Shown here piece after piece: positions 1-9,403 of a stretch of DNA of 54,292 bases. The notes beneath the pieces were generated by a model. That model was not told where the DNA came from, did no database searches, and saw nothing but the letters and a program-made list of their open reading frames with translations. The translations under genes and the position numbers were made by a program. The DNA is taken from contig JAQXXM010000042.1 in the NCBI GenBank assembly GCA_029226065.1, forward strand, positions 1 to 54,292, given 5' to 3'. Numbering within the stretch: the stretch's first letter is position 1; the number at the start of each line of letters is the position of its first letter. The stretch comes from Clostridiales bacterium. Its GTDB lineage: Bacteria; Bacillota; Clostridia; UBA1381.

Positions 1-124
1 CGATGAAATCAAAAAACGCTACTCAAAACAGCTTGAGCTTTATAAAAAAGCAATTGAGGAGCTTACAAAAAAGCCTGTTAAGGAATGTTATTTATACCTG
101 TTTGACACAGGCGAAACAACGTAA
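1..124 (+). CDS. addA: AddA-like helicase/nuclease, C-terminal end only
   Basis: The window opens inside a reading frame whose codons begin at base 2; about 40 codons remain before TAA at 122-124. The residues fit the extreme C-terminus of AddA, the helicase/nuclease subunit of the AddAB double-strand-break repair enzyme. In that family the last nuclease motif is Q-L-x-L-Y followed by a helix and a short strand ending near Y-L-F. Here QLELYKKAIEEL and ECYLYLF are seen. AddA processes DNA ends to produce 3' single strands for RecA. The tail is too short for certainty; another RecB-type PD-(D/E)XK nuclease is the alternative. It converges on the minus-strand gene that follows and shares a terminator with it. 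Confidence 0.6.
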   Translation, partial: DEIKKRYSKQLELYKKAIEELTKKPVKECYLYLFDTGETT

Positions 125-178
125 AACTAATCTCCCAAGCAGATCGGTTTTACAGGATTGCTTAATATAACGCTAAAT

Positions 179-208
179 GAAAAATTCGCATTTTACTGCG
201 AATTTTTC
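179..208. terminator. bidirectional rho-independent terminator
   Basis: A perfect 12-bp stem (179-190 with 197-208) closes a 6-nt loop. The outer stem is A-rich on one side and T-rich on the other, so it can act in both directions. It sits between the plus-strand addA end and the convergent minus-strand gene whose stop is at 219. Confidence 0.8.
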
Positions 209-218
209 ATGTAGTATT

Positions 219-2453
219 TTAATTCACATCAGGCATCCTTTGCACTCTGCCTCCATATCCTTGTGCTGTTGGTTGTGTGCCTATAACGGTATTTTGCCCT
301 GATATAGTTATATCGTGGCTTTCATCTCCGACACTCAGCACGTAGTCCGCTCCTGGTTCTATATCGGGTGAAGTGATTAAAACAGCACTATATACGGCTT
401 GTGGCAAATATTCTGCCAATATATCACCGCTTGAATTTTTAAGAGTAATGCTCTCGTTAGCATTATGGCTTGTTTCACTGTATAGATAAATCGCATTATT
501 CGGCAGAGAAAGTCCGCCTGCGTTTCCGTTTTTGCCGCCTCTGTCTGTTCCTCCTCTTGCGGCTAAAACAAGCGTAACATTTTCACCGACTGTTAATGTG
601 CCGTCAGGGTCTATGACACTATTCGATCCCGTAAATGTTCCGTTTTCTTTTACAGCTTGAACAGTTCCGCCGTTTAGAACAATATTTCCGTTTGAGTCTA
701 AGCAATCATCACCTGCAACCGCCTTGACAGTGCCGCCGTTTATAACAAGACAGTCTTTCATATTACCGCCCATCATACCGCCGTTCTGAGGTCTGTTTTC
801 TCCGCCTGTAAATTCGGGCGGCTGCATATCTTCGTTCTCATCCGGCACAGGTCTGTTTTCACGATGTGTATTGGGTGTCACAATATCTCCATTGGAGCTT
901 TTTTCTCCCTTATTAACCTTATCAATGCCGTTAAATTCAGGTCTCTCTACACCATTTTGCGACGGCATCATTTGACCTCTGCCGCCCATCATTGTGCCTG
1001 TTTTTCCGCCTGTTGCATTTATGGCATCGTCTAATGAAACAATATCTATTATACCGTTGTTTATCGTCAATATGTTTTTACTTTCCAAGCCTTCTGTGGA
1101 TTTTGTAATATTGATAACAGTATCTTCTCCGCCAATAGTCAGATTTCCGTGTGCGGATATTCCCTTGTCATAAGTCGAGTTCAGACTAAATGTACCGCCT
1201 GTAATTTCAATCTCGTCCTGACAGTGAATAGCGTGTGACGCAGAGTTTACTGTTATTGTGCCTCCCAAAATCTCAATCATCCATCCAGCATTAATTCCTT
1301 TTGATGATTTTTCAAACTCGACATCGGTATTGTTTTCTTCAGGACGCATTGGGAAACTATTGTCAAGTATATCTGTTGTATTTGTTTCAATGGGAGTTGC
1401 GTTTGTTTCTATGTTAAACTCTCCGCCCTCAATTATTACTATAGATTCCGAATCAACTCCGTCGCCAACCACAGATGCGTTTATAGTTCCGCCTGTCATT
1501 TTAAAAATATCGTTGACGTGTATTCCATCGCTTTCTGATGTAAGATTTAATATACCGTTTTCAATCGTCAGATTATCCGATGCTTTAATTGCGTGGCCGC
1601 CGTTTGCGGTGATGTTCAATGTTCCGTCACCTTTGATTTCAAGATTATCCTTTGCATATATTGCATCACTTTCATTATCTTTTACTGTCAGATTGTTTTC
1701 TGTTCCGTCAGTAATGGTAATATACGCTTTATCTGCATTTTCGATATATATACACGGATTTGTGCTTGAAGTAATCGAAACACCGCTAAGACGAAGCTTT
1801 ACCTTTTCTGCTGTATTTACGGTTATATTACCGTTATCGAGTGTACCCGTTAGAGTAAAATCACCGCCTGCTGTAATTTTAATCTCTTTATCTGAAATTT
1901 CCACACCCTCGCCTGTATATGTCAAATCATCGAGGTTGATTGTGCCTGTGTTCTCTTTCCAGCTTTCGTCATCATCCTCATCAGAGGTTATAGTCACATT
2001 TTTATTTGTATCGTCCCAATCCACATTCAGCCCAAAAGCTTCGGATATCGCACGTGCAGGTACTAACGTTCGTCCGTCTATTATTTGTGATGGTACATCT
2101 AACGTTACGGTTTCATAGACGGGGTTGCCCTCATTATCGGTATCGCCCTTGTCAATCTGCATATCAGAGGAGTTAATTACCATTGATATTGTTTTTGAGT
2201 TTTTTCTGGCTGATACTGTTTGCGTTTCACCGTTCCACTTTACAACTGCGCCTATTTCCTCAAAAATTCTCCTGAGCGGGACCATTGTTCTCCCGTCAAT
2301 AATCTGCGGCTGTACATCAAATTCAATTGCTTGACCGTCTAAAGTTACAGTGATATCATCATCGGCAAACGCTGACATTGAGCCTGTAAGCATTGTAACG
2401 ATTACTGCCGCACTTAAAAATAGAGATAATACTTTTTTCTTCATTGTTTTCAC
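219..2453 (-). CDS. secreted beta-helix carbohydrate-binding protein (Cthe_2159/DUF4353 type) with copper-amine-oxidase-like N-terminal domain
   Basis: About 744 aa. A signal peptide (KKK, hydrophobic core, SAFADD) is followed by two copper-amine-oxidase N-terminal-like repeats at about 35-160, each with an IIDGRT-V-P-R core. These are common surface modules in clostridia and not an oxidase. From about 170 the protein consists of short repeated strands such as LTIENGILNL and IEITGGTFSL, the pattern of the Cthe_2159 parallel beta-helix family that binds acidic sugars or cellulose. A Gly/Met/Pro/Asn-rich insert lies at about 485-565. I chose GTG at 2453 because GAAAGGA (2461-2467) is 7 nt upstream; TTG at 2456 and ATG at 2444 are alternatives. 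It is last in a trio with the DUF4956 and VTC proteins, so it is probably exported and works at the surface with them. Confidence 0.8.
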   Translation of the reverse strand: MKTMKKKVLSLFLSAAVIVTMLTGSMSAFADDDITVTLDGQAIEFDVQPQIIDGRTMVPLRRIFEEIGAVVKWNGETQTVSARKNSKTISMVINSSDMQIDKGDTDNEGNPVYETVTLDVPSQIIDGRTLVPARAISEAFGLNVDWDDTNKNVTITSDEDDDESWKENTGTINLDDLTYTGEGVEISDKEIKITAGGDFTLTGTLDNGNITVNTAEKVKLRLSGVSITSSTNPCIYIENADKAYITITDGTENNLTVKDNESDAIYAKDNLEIKGDGTLNITANGGHAIKASDNLTIENGILNLTSESDGIHVNDIFKMTGGTINASVVGDGVDSESIVIIEGGEFNIETNATPIETNTTDILDNSFPMRPEENNTDVEFEKSSKGINAGWMIEILGGTITVNSASHAIHCQDEIEITGGTFSLNSTYDKGISAHGNLTIGGEDTVINITKSTEGLESKNILTINNGIIDIVSLDDAINATGGKTGTMMGGRGQMMPSQNGVERPEFNGIDKVNKGEKSSNGDIVTPNTHRENRPVPDENEDMQPPEFTGGENRPQNGGMMGGNMKDCLVINGGTVKAVAGDDCLDSNGNIVLNGGTVQAVKENGTFTGSNSVIDPDGTLTVGENVTLVLAARGGTDRGGKNGNAGGLSLPNNAIYLYSETSHNANESITLKNSSGDILAEYLPQAVYSAVLITSPDIEPGADYVLSVGDESHDITISGQNTVIGTQPTAQGYGGRVQRMPDVN

Positions 2454-2473
2454 CAATAATTCCTTTCATTATA

Positions 2474-3163
2474 TTATTTTGTCACAGTTGCAGTTGCAAC
2501 CGATAAAATTATACTTAAATTGCCGTTTCGGCAACGAAGCTCGTTTATAAATTCCTGTTCATTTGCACCATCTGACATTTCAACGTTATAACACAGTTCA
2601 AAAAGTGATCCTAAATCTGTGGTCTTTATTTTTGTAAGTGTGTGCTTTTTTGTATACGTATTTAAAATTTCGTCAAACACACCCTCATAATTCAAATTTT
2701 CAGGAATGAGAATTCTTAGTGTCTTGTTTGTAGTTTTCTTTTCAAATGTCTTGAATTTTTCAAGCAAAATAATCACTAAGCAAAGGACAGCAACAAACAA
2801 TATTCCATATCCGTACAGCCCCACACCGCAGGCAAGACCTGCTGCAATATCAAAAAATATAAAGCCAATATCCTTTGCATCTCCCGGTGCACTACTGAAA
2901 CGTATAATAGACAGTGTTCCCGCAAGGCTGAAAGCACGTGCAATATTTGAGCCGATAAACAGAATTATAACCGAAAGAATTATCGGAAGCATACATAGTG
3001 TAATTGCAAGACTTCGTTGATAATATTCTTCGCCCTGAGTTTTGTAATATGTAAAGGCAATCCCGCCGCCAAGAATAAGTGCCACCGCCATTGTTATCAG
3101 GCTTTGAATAAATGTCAAATCCGCTGATGTATTTACTAAAAGTTCGTTAAAAAAGCTGTCCAT
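2474..3163 (-). CDS. DUF4956 family multi-pass membrane protein
   Basis: 229 aa. Hydrophobic segments near residues 20-40, 50-75, 95-120 and 120-135 suggest four or so membrane spans, followed by a soluble C-terminal domain of about 90 residues. The second span carries the family-typical stretch around AGTLSIIRFSSAPGDAKDIGF. DUF4956 proteins have no established activity. They are repeatedly found beside VTC-domain polyphosphate polymerases and CotH or beta-helix surface proteins, as here. It lies 13 nt after the VTC gene and about 20 nt before the beta-helix gene, so the three are almost certainly co-transcribed. A role as the channel or membrane partner of the polymerase is inference. Confidence 0.8.
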   Translation of the reverse strand: MDSFFNELLVNTSADLTFIQSLITMAVALILGGGIAFTYYKTQGEEYYQRSLAITLCMLPIILSVIILFIGSNIARAFSLAGTLSIIRFSSAPGDAKDIGFIFFDIAAGLACGVGLYGYGILFVAVLCLVIILLEKFKTFEKKTTNKTLRILIPENLNYEGVFDEILNTYTKKHTLTKIKTTDLGSLFELCYNVEMSDGANEQEFINELRCRNGNLSIILSVATATVTK

Positions 3164-3176
3164 TTCCTTCCTCCTG

Positions 3177-3893
3177 TTACATAGCCATCTGTAATTGATG
3201 AATAAATTCTGTTCCGTATTTTGAAAAGCTACGTCTTTTTATGTCATATTTTGCAAGCATATCCGTAAGCCACAAAGGCATCGCTTTTGATGTTTTTACC
3301 TCCATAAGATAAACTCCGTCGGGCAACAGTGCTTCGCCATAATCGCCGTCCTCTAACGCAACGTCATATCTGCGTGTCCTGATGTTTTTATCAAATGATA
3401 TTCGTAAATCGTTATTGTCTTTTTCAAAATACGCTATCCTGTCGTATGCTAAATATACCTTTGGCTTTAAGCGATAAACCTGTAGGAAATATTCAATTTC
3501 CTTAAGTACCTGTGTATTCATATATTCCTTTAACTCAGGCGGTTTTCCGCTTGAAATGAAATTATATGCCTCCGATAGCTTAAGCACTGTTCTGCGTTTA
3601 TTTACAATGTCGTTAAATTTCTTTTTTATCTCTAAAAATACTTGGCTGTCATTTGTCGGCACTCCGTATGAACGAAGCCTTAATTTTTCTTTATAATTCG
3701 GTTTTGACAGAGATGTGCGTATCAAATAGTCGTCCTCCGTATCAAAATATATATTGGAAATTGTATAAGGCTTATGGTTTACATTGTATTTGTCGGGCAT
3801 CATATATTCGTCCATTACTTCAATCACTTTTTGAAATGTATCTGCATCTAACAGATATTTTTGTTCGTGCCTGTTAAAAACTTCTATTGCCAT
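3177..3893 (-). CDS. VTC-domain (polyphosphate polymerase-like) protein
   Basis: 238 aa, the usual length of stand-alone bacterial VTC domains. The tunnel-fold signatures are in order: R-H-E-x-K-Y near the start, KLRLRSYG, a strand with LEIKKKF followed by KRR, AYDRIAYF, LRISFDKNIRTR, LMEVKT, and the C-terminal KYDIKRRSFSKYGTEF. In yeast Vtc4 this basic tunnel makes polyphosphate from ATP, with the metal-binding Glu on the EVK-type strand. The bacterial activity is inferred by fold. ATG at 3893 is preceded by AAGGAGG with about 8 nt spacing. It leads the surface trio and follows a possible small ORF. A phosphotransfer role other than polyphosphate synthesis is possible. Confidence 0.82.
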   Translation of the reverse strand: MAIEVFNRHEQKYLLDADTFQKVIEVMDEYMMPDKYNVNHKPYTISNIYFDTEDDYLIRTSLSKPNYKEKLRLRSYGVPTNDSQVFLEIKKKFNDIVNKRRTVLKLSEAYNFISSGKPPELKEYMNTQVLKEIEYFLQVYRLKPKVYLAYDRIAYFEKDNNDLRISFDKNIRTRRYDVALEDGDYGEALLPDGVYLMEVKTSKAMPLWLTDMLAKYDIKRRSFSKYGTEFIHQLQMAM

Positions 3894-3910
3894 AAATTTA
3901 CCTCCTTACT

Positions 3911-4009
3911 CTACTGAATTACGGAAATTGTCTCGCCGTCGCTGTAATATGTCTTTTGAAGCGGATAAGCCTCAAACAAAACGATCATCAAGTACAAAAG
4001 ACATTTCAT
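3911..4009 (-). CDS. possible 32-aa leader ORF before the VTC operon
   Basis: This is a short frame of 33 codons including the stop. It starts at ATG 4009 behind a strong Shine-Dalgarno (GGAAAGGAG, about 4021-4030) and ends with TAG 17 nt before the VTC start. The predicted peptide begins MKCLLYLMIVLFEAYP, a short hydrophobic segment, and ends in polar residues. I do not recognise it. The Shine-Dalgarno is 12 nt from this ATG, which is long; a GTG in another frame lies closer but gives only 16 codons. It may be a regulatory peptide, a small membrane protein, or a chance ORF. Confidence 0.3.
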   Translation of the reverse strand: MKCLLYLMIVLFEAYPLQKTYYSDGETISVIQ

Positions 4010-4043
4010 CAGTTCTGCCCACTCCTTTCCACTCGTTGGGGAC

Positions 4044-4049
4044 ATTATA
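4044..4049 (-). promoter_or_regulatory. candidate -10 box for the VTC operon
   Basis: TATAAT read on the minus strand, about 35 nt upstream of the possible leader ORF. No good -35 box is seen in the AT-rich stretch upstream, so this is only a candidate. Confidence 0.35.
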
Positions 4050-4080
4050 AATGACTTAAATTAAATTAACATTAAAAAGA

Positions 4081-4110
4081 AAAAAATCTGCAATTTTTTC
4101 TTGCAGATTT
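4081..4110 (-). terminator. rho-independent terminator after proS
   Basis: A 10-bp stem (4084-4093 with 4101-4110) with a 7-nt loop, followed on the minus strand by a run of T. It ends the galT-argC-argB-proS transcript. The arms are identical to those of the terminator at 42381-42411. Confidence 0.8.
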
Positions 4111-4134
4111 CTATAAATATTTATAGTATGGGAT

Positions 4135-4170
4135 TTATCGCCTTTAAACGGTATGTGCTAAAGGCGATAA
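4135..4170. repeat. 12-bp inverted repeat downstream of proS
   Basis: Perfect 12-bp arms (4135-4146 and 4159-4170) around a 12-nt loop, just after the proS stop and before the true terminator. No T run follows. A perfect 16-nt palindrome at 4111-4126 lies between the two hairpins. It may protect the mRNA 3' end. Confidence 0.55.
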
Positions 4171-4178
4171 TCCTTCGC

Positions 4179-5885
4179 TTATATATTAGCCTTAATAAAT
4201 TCTGTCACCTTTGCAACGGCATCTGAAAGCGGAATATCTACTGCACTTTCCATTGCACGTTCCTTGTACTCAACAATACCCTCCGACAGTTTCTTGCCGA
4301 CTACAACACGTACAGGAATACCGATTAAGTCAGCATCCTTGAACTTAACTCCGGCACGTTCTGCTCTATCGTCTATTAGTGTCTCAATTCCTGCCTCTGT
4401 AAGCTCATTGTAGAGTTTTTCTGCGGCATTGACCTGTTCTTCATCTTTATAGTTTGCAGGCACTACAATTGCCTGATACGGTGCAATAGATACAGGCCAT
4501 ATTATACCGTTATCATCATGGAGCTGTTCAACTGCCGCCGCAACACAGCGTGTAACACCAATACCGTAACAGCCCATTATAACAGTCTGCTGTTTGCCTG
4601 ATTCGTCAAGATACTTTAATCCCAACGCATCTGAATACTTTGTGCCAAGCTTAAAGATATGACCTACCTCTATACCCTGCTCGGACTTGATTGTGCCTCC
4701 GCATTTCGGGCATTTATCGCCCGTCACTACTACACGAATATCTGCAACAACATCAGGTGTAAAGTCACGGTCCATATTAACGTTCTTGTAGTGCATATCA
4801 GTCTCGTTTGCACCTACAACAAAGTTCTTCATAAGCTCGACTTCTTTGTCTGCATATATGGGTATTCCCAAATTTATCGGGCCTGCAAAACCGACCTGTG
4901 CATTTGTAATATCACGAACAACCGCAGGCTCTGCAAGCTCTAAGTCGTCACGACAGCCCACAAGATTTTTTAGCTTGACTTCGTTTACATCACGGTCGCC
5001 ACGCACCATTGCGGCAATATACTTATCGTCTGCCTTGTAAATAATCGTTTTAGCAAAGTTATGTGCCTGCATACCGAGAGACTCTACAAGCTCATCAATA
5101 GTATGTGCGTTAGGTGTCTCAATCTTCTCTAACGGAAGATCACCTTCAATCTGATCGACTTCCTGAGGTATACACTCGCACTTCTCATAGTTTGCCGCAT
5201 ATCCGCAATCGTCACAGTATGCAATTCCGTCCTCGCCTACAGGAGATTTTACCATAAATTCCTGTGAACCGCTTCCGCCCATTGCACCGCTGTCAGCATC
5301 AACTACAGTAAAGTCAAGTCCAAGACGTGTAAATATTCTGTTATATGCATCGTACATTTTCTGATACGATTCGTCAAGCCCCTTTTGGTCAAGGTCAAAG
5401 CTATATGCGTCCTTCATCACAAACTCTCGGCTGCGAATAACTCCAAATCTCGGTCTGCCCTCGTCACGATACTTTGTCTGAATTTGGTAAAGTGTCATAG
5501 GATATTCCTTATATGACTTTACGTTATCTATTACACACTGTGTAAATAGTTCCTCATGCGTAGGACCAAGACAGAAATCACGGTCGCCTCTGTCTTTAAG
5601 CTTAAACATACTCGGTCCGAATACATCCCATCTGCCCGATGCCTGATATGCCTCTGCCGGCAACAGTGCCGACATTAAAAGCTCCTGTGCCCCTGCCTTA
5701 TCCATTTCCTCACGGACAATGTTCTCTACCTTTTTGAGCGTTCTTAATCCCAACGGTAGATATGAATATATTCCTGCGGCAAGCTTACGAATAAGACCGG
5801 CCCGAAGCATTAGTCTGTGGCTTGCTATTTCCGCCTCTGCCGGCACTTCTCGAAGTGTTGGCATTAATAAGTTAGACATTCTCAT
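4179..5885 (-). CDS. proS: prolyl-tRNA synthetase (bacterial type)
   Basis: 568 aa, the length of bacterial-type ProRS with the editing insertion. It charges tRNA-Pro with proline in the cytoplasm. Class II motifs are present: an N-terminal helix rich in [19 protein letters not shown], motif 2 near [17 protein letters not shown], and motif 3 near [10 protein letters not shown]. The INS editing domain occupies roughly 225-400, with Cys pairs CDDC and CPKC. The anticodon-binding domain follows ([10 protein letters not shown], and [11 protein letters not shown] near the end). ATG at 5885 has AAAGGA 11 nt upstream; a second ATG lies two codons in. It is last in the galT-argC-argB-proS operon, an unusual place for ProRS. 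Confidence 0.97.
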   Translation of the reverse strand: MRMSNLLMPTLREVPAEAEIASHRLMLRAGLIRKLAAGIYSYLPLGLRTLKKVENIVREEMDKAGAQELLMSALLPAEAYQASGRWDVFGPSMFKLKDRGDRDFCLGPTHEELFTQCVIDNVKSYKEYPMTLYQIQTKYRDEGRPRFGVIRSREFVMKDAYSFDLDQKGLDESYQKMYDAYNRIFTRLGLDFTVVDADSGAMGGSGSQEFMVKSPVGEDGIAYCDDCGYAANYEKCECIPQEVDQIEGDLPLEKIETPNAHTIDELVESLGMQAHNFAKTIIYKADDKYIAAMVRGDRDVNEVKLKNLVGCRDDLELAEPAVVRDITNAQVGFAGPINLGIPIYADKEVELMKNFVVGANETDMHYKNVNMDRDFTPDVVADIRVVVTGDKCPKCGGTIKSEQGIEVGHIFKLGTKYSDALGLKYLDESGKQQTVIMGCYGIGVTRCVAAAVEQLHDDNGIIWPVSIAPYQAIVVPANYKDEEQVNAAEKLYNELTEAGIETLIDDRAERAGVKFKDADLIGIPVRVVVGKKLSEGIVEYKERAMESAVDIPLSDAVAKVTEFIKANI

Positions 5886-5915
5886 AATGTATGGTTTCCT
5901 TTCATATCTTCAAAA

Positions 5916-6788
5916 TTAATAGCTTTGGCTCTTTATCATTGTGCCTATACCTGTTTTTGTGAATATCTCAAGTAACAGGCAATGCGGGATACGTCCGTCT
6001 ATAATATGCACGCCTTTTACACCGTCACGTATCGCCTCAACACAGCCTTGTACCTTAGGAATCATTCCGCCGTTTATTGTGCCATCATTAATCATATCGT
6101 CAATATCCTGCGGCATTGCCTCATATACTATTTCACCGTTTTTGTCCTTTATACCCTCGACATCAGTCAACAGAATAAGCTTTTCTGCCTGCACAGCTGC
6201 TGCAACTGCGGCGGCAACTGTATCGGCATTTACGTTATAGCTGTTACCGTCACTATCAGTACCTATCGGTGCAATAACAGGTATCCACTGGTCTTTATAC
6301 AGTAAATCAAGCACACATCTTTTAACTTTCTTGATTTTTCCTACAAATCCTATATCTACTTCCTCACCGTCAACTACGGTTTTCTGCTTTTCACATTCGA
6401 TAAATGATGCATCAATACCGCTTATGCCGACAGCTCTGCCTCCATGTTTGTTGATTAGTGCGACTATTTCCTTGTTTGTCTTACCGATAAGCACCTCCTG
6501 GGCAACCTTAACGGTTTCCTCGTCAGTTACACGCAGACCGTTTATAAACTGGCTCTTAACTCCTTTTTCGCTTAATGCCTTTGAAATATCGGGTCCGCCA
6601 CCGTGAACAACTATCGGGTTAAGTCCGATAAATTTCAATAGAATTATATCCTCAATTACCGAATTTTTCAGCTCCTCATTTATCATAGCATTACCGCCGT
6701 ATTTTATTACTACGGTTTTTCCTGAAAACTTCTGTATATATGGCAATGCATCAATAAGGATTTGCGCTTTTTTAATCAGTGTTTCCAT
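5916..6788 (-). CDS. argB: acetylglutamate kinase
   Basis: 290 aa. It phosphorylates N-acetylglutamate with ATP in the second step of arginine synthesis. The amino-acid kinase fold is clear: [10 protein letters not shown] near 27, the VHGGGPDI loop near 62, [12 protein letters not shown] near 180 and LLTDVEGI near 205. The last part, [21 protein letters not shown] and GIGTMI, is typical of the family, including arginine-inhibited forms. It lies between argC and proS with gaps of about 30 nt. Confidence 0.96.
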   Translation of the reverse strand: METLIKKAQILIDALPYIQKFSGKTVVIKYGGNAMINEELKNSVIEDIILLKFIGLNPIVVHGGGPDISKALSEKGVKSQFINGLRVTDEETVKVAQEVLIGKTNKEIVALINKHGGRAVGISGIDASFIECEKQKTVVDGEEVDIGFVGKIKKVKRCVLDLLYKDQWIPVIAPIGTDSDGNSYNVNADTVAAAVAAAVQAEKLILLTDVEGIKDKNGEIVYEAMPQDIDDMINDGTINGGMIPKVQGCVEAIRDGVKGVHIIDGRIPHCLLLEIFTKTGIGTMIKSQSY

Positions 6789-6818
6789 TTATATCCTCTT
6801 TTCGTACGTTTATATTTA

Positions 6819-7856
6819 TTACAGATAAAAGCCTGCATTGGCAATACCTGTCTTTTCGTCAAGACCAAACATCAAATTCATATTCTGTACAGCCTGTCCT
6901 GCCGCACCCTTGTAAATATTATCTATTGCAGATACTATAACGGCACGATTGAGCCTCTCATCTACTACCATACCGATATCGACAAAGTTCGAGCCCGCAA
7001 CGTGCTTAGTTTCGGGAAGCTTTCCTGCATCTTTGATGCGTACAAAATATTCGTCCTTATAGAACTCTTTATAAATATCTACAAGCTCTTCTGTCGTACA
7101 TGGCTTATTAAGATTTACATATATTGTAGCAAGAATACCTCTCTTTTGCGGAATAAGGTGGGGCGTAAAAGAAATCATTACCTCCTCGCCTGCGGCTTTT
7201 GAAAGCTCCTGTTCAATTTCCGATGTATGACGGTGAGTTGCAATCTTGTATGCCTTTGTGTTCTCCGTACATTCGCAGAAATGATAACCCAGTCCCAATC
7301 CTCGTCCTGCACCTGTAACACCTGATTTTGCATCAACTATTATGTTTTTACTGTTGCCTAATCCGCTTTTTAAAATCGGATATGTGCCAAGGATTGAACA
7401 CGTAGTATAACAGCCCGGGTTACCTATAAGACGAGCCGACTTCACCTTATCACGATAAAGCTCGCATAAGCCGTAAACAGACTCTTTTAAAAGCTCGGGT
7501 GACGAATGTTTCTGACCATACCATTTTTCATATACTTCTATATCGTCATATCTGAAATCACCGCTTAAATCAATGACTTTAAGACCTTTTTCGACAAGTG
7601 ACGGAATAACGTCCTTTGATGCGCCGTGAGGAAGTGCCGTAAACGCCACATCGCACTCCGCAACTCTGTCAATATCAAGCTCTTCGCAGTCCATATCAAG
7701 TACGTGTGCAAAATTCCCGTAAACCTCCGATATAGGCTGACCGTCAAAGCTGTGAGAGCCTAAAATCTTAAGCTCTGCGTCAGGGTGACTGCTAAGTATT
7801 CTTACAAGCTCAATTCCTGCATACCCTGTAGCACCCAATACAGCTACCTTTATCAT
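6819..7856 (-). CDS. argC: N-acetyl-gamma-glutamyl-phosphate reductase
   Basis: 345 aa, the normal length. It reduces the product of ArgB with NADPH, the third step of arginine synthesis. The N-terminal Rossmann motif is VAVLGATGYAGIELVRIL. The catalytic Cys lies in GNPGCYTT at about residue 149, and the conserved SGVTGAGRG follows. HRHTSEIEQ near 208 carries the catalytic His region. It starts 16 nt after the galT stop. No other arginine gene (argJ, argD, argF) is in the window. Confidence 0.96.
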   Translation of the reverse strand: MIKVAVLGATGYAGIELVRILSSHPDAELKILGSHSFDGQPISEVYGNFAHVLDMDCEELDIDRVAECDVAFTALPHGASKDVIPSLVEKGLKVIDLSGDFRYDDIEVYEKWYGQKHSSPELLKESVYGLCELYRDKVKSARLIGNPGCYTTCSILGTYPILKSGLGNSKNIIVDAKSGVTGAGRGLGLGYHFCECTENTKAYKIATHRHTSEIEQELSKAAGEEVMISFTPHLIPQKRGILATIYVNLNKPCTTEELVDIYKEFYKDEYFVRIKDAGKLPETKHVAGSNFVDIGMVVDERLNRAVIVSAIDNIYKGAAGQAVQNMNLMFGLDEKTGIANAGFYL

Positions 7857-7872
7857 TGTAAATGCCCCCTTA

Positions 7873-9366
7873 TTATACCTGTTCTACAAATTTATCAAAA
7901 GCCTTTCGACCTGCCTCGTCGCACTTATACACACCTGCGTGTCTTAGTACCTCAACGAAAACATCGCCAACCTCGTCTCGCAATATTTCCTGTACATTAT
8001 CTTTGTTAAGCTCAGGATGTCTTGCTTTAACGTCCATTGCCCATTCTTTATGAGATGATGTTTTTTCGTCCTCTGACATATCCTTATTGTTGAGCAACGC
8101 ATCGCCGACTGCATCAAGTTCCTCTACAAGTCTTGCAGGAAGTACAGCTAAACCCATAACCTCTATTAAGCCTATATTCTCTTTTTTAATATGGTGTAGC
8201 TCACTATGCGGATGATACACTCCCAGAGGATGCTCGTCTGTTGTGATATTGTTACGCAAAACAAGATCCATTACATACTTACCGTCTGCCATACTTGCAA
8301 TCGGAGTAATTGTATTATGGGGAGTACCGTCTGTCTGCGCAAATATAAACGCATCTTCGTCCGTATAGCTACGCCACGATTTTAGTATTCTGTCTGAGAG
8401 TTCGATTATTTTATCTGTATTATCACTCTTTAGACGGATTACTGACATAGGCCATTTAAGCCTTGATACTTCTACGTCCTCAAATCCGTTTATTGTATAT
8501 GTCTTTTCACTCTTTGCCTTGTGCATCGCAAAAATATGGTTTCCGCCCTGAAAATGCTCATGGCTTAGTATTGAGCCTCCGACTATCGGTAAATCGGCAT
8601 TTGAGCCTATTATGTAATGATTAAAATGTTTTATAAAATCAAGCAATTTCCCGAATACACTTCTGTCTATTGTCATAGGTGTATGCTTGCTGTTGAATAC
8701 GATACAATGCTCGTTGTAGTATACGTACGGCGAATACTGAAATCCCCATTTCTCTCCGCATATATCTATTGGGATAATTCTGTGATTTTGACGTGCAGGG
8801 TGGTTTACTCTGCCGCCGTATCCCTCATTTTCAACACAGAGCTGACACATAGGATATGACGATTGCTTTTGTAATTTCGCCGCTGCAATTGCTTTTGGAT
8901 CTTTTTCGGGTTTTGATCGGTTTATAGTTATTTCAATCTCTCCAAACTCCGAATTAACAGTCCATTTAACGTCACGTGCTATTCTCTGACGTCTTATATA
9001 GTTACTGTCACAGGAAAGCTTGTAGAAATAGTCTGTTGCCTGCTTTGGTGACTTTTCGTACAATGAATTAAATTTCTCAATAACAGTTGATGGGAACGGA
9101 GTCACTGTATCCATTATTTCCGTATCAAAAATGTCACGGTATACAATGCTGTTGTTCTCAAGTAAGCCGTTTTCTGCGGCATAATCTGTAATAGCATCGA
9201 GAATGTCCTCAAGCGTATTTGATTTGTCACAACTATCCGTTACTTCATAATCGTCAAGCCCCAGCTTTGTCAAAAGTCTGTTTCTTACATAGATTTTATC
9301 GCTTTCGCTTATAAGCTCTGCATCAATAGCATAGTTAATAAGCTCATCTATTTTGGTATATATCAT
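7873..9366 (-). CDS. galT: UDP-glucose--hexose-1-phosphate uridylyltransferase, type II
   Basis: About 497 aa, the length of the Bacillus/Lactobacillus-type GalT and not the ~350-aa enterobacterial form. It exchanges UMP between UDP-glucose and galactose-1-phosphate in the Leloir pathway. Seen motifs are YPMCQLC, GYGGRVNHPARQNHR, the substrate loop GFQYSPYVYYNEH, and the active-site SHEHFQGG near residue 250. I chose ATG at 9366, with AAGGAG 10 nt upstream; GTG at 9375 would leave almost no spacing. It leads an operon with argC, argB and proS. No galK or galE is present, so its place here is odd. Confidence 0.94.
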   Translation of the reverse strand: MIYTKIDELINYAIDAELISESDKIYVRNRLLTKLGLDDYEVTDSCDKSNTLEDILDAITDYAAENGLLENNSIVYRDIFDTEIMDTVTPFPSTVIEKFNSLYEKSPKQATDYFYKLSCDSNYIRRQRIARDVKWTVNSEFGEIEITINRSKPEKDPKAIAAAKLQKQSSYPMCQLCVENEGYGGRVNHPARQNHRIIPIDICGEKWGFQYSPYVYYNEHCIVFNSKHTPMTIDRSVFGKLLDFIKHFNHYIIGSNADLPIVGGSILSHEHFQGGNHIFAMHKAKSEKTYTINGFEDVEVSRLKWPMSVIRLKSDNTDKIIELSDRILKSWRSYTDEDAFIFAQTDGTPHNTITPIASMADGKYVMDLVLRNNITTDEHPLGVYHPHSELHHIKKENIGLIEVMGLAVLPARLVEELDAVGDALLNNKDMSEDEKTSSHKEWAMDVKARHPELNKDNVQEILRDEVGDVFVEVLRHAGVYKCDEAGRKAFDKFVEQV

Positions 9367-9403
9367 ATTTAGCACTCTCCTTACGCATATTTACTCATTT
9401 TAC

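Noticed and set aside
1258-2118. 286-codon plus-strand frame antisense to the beta-helix gene
   Set aside because: It is a mirror of the repetitive minus-strand gene, with no ribosome site and Ser/Ile/Val-rich text.
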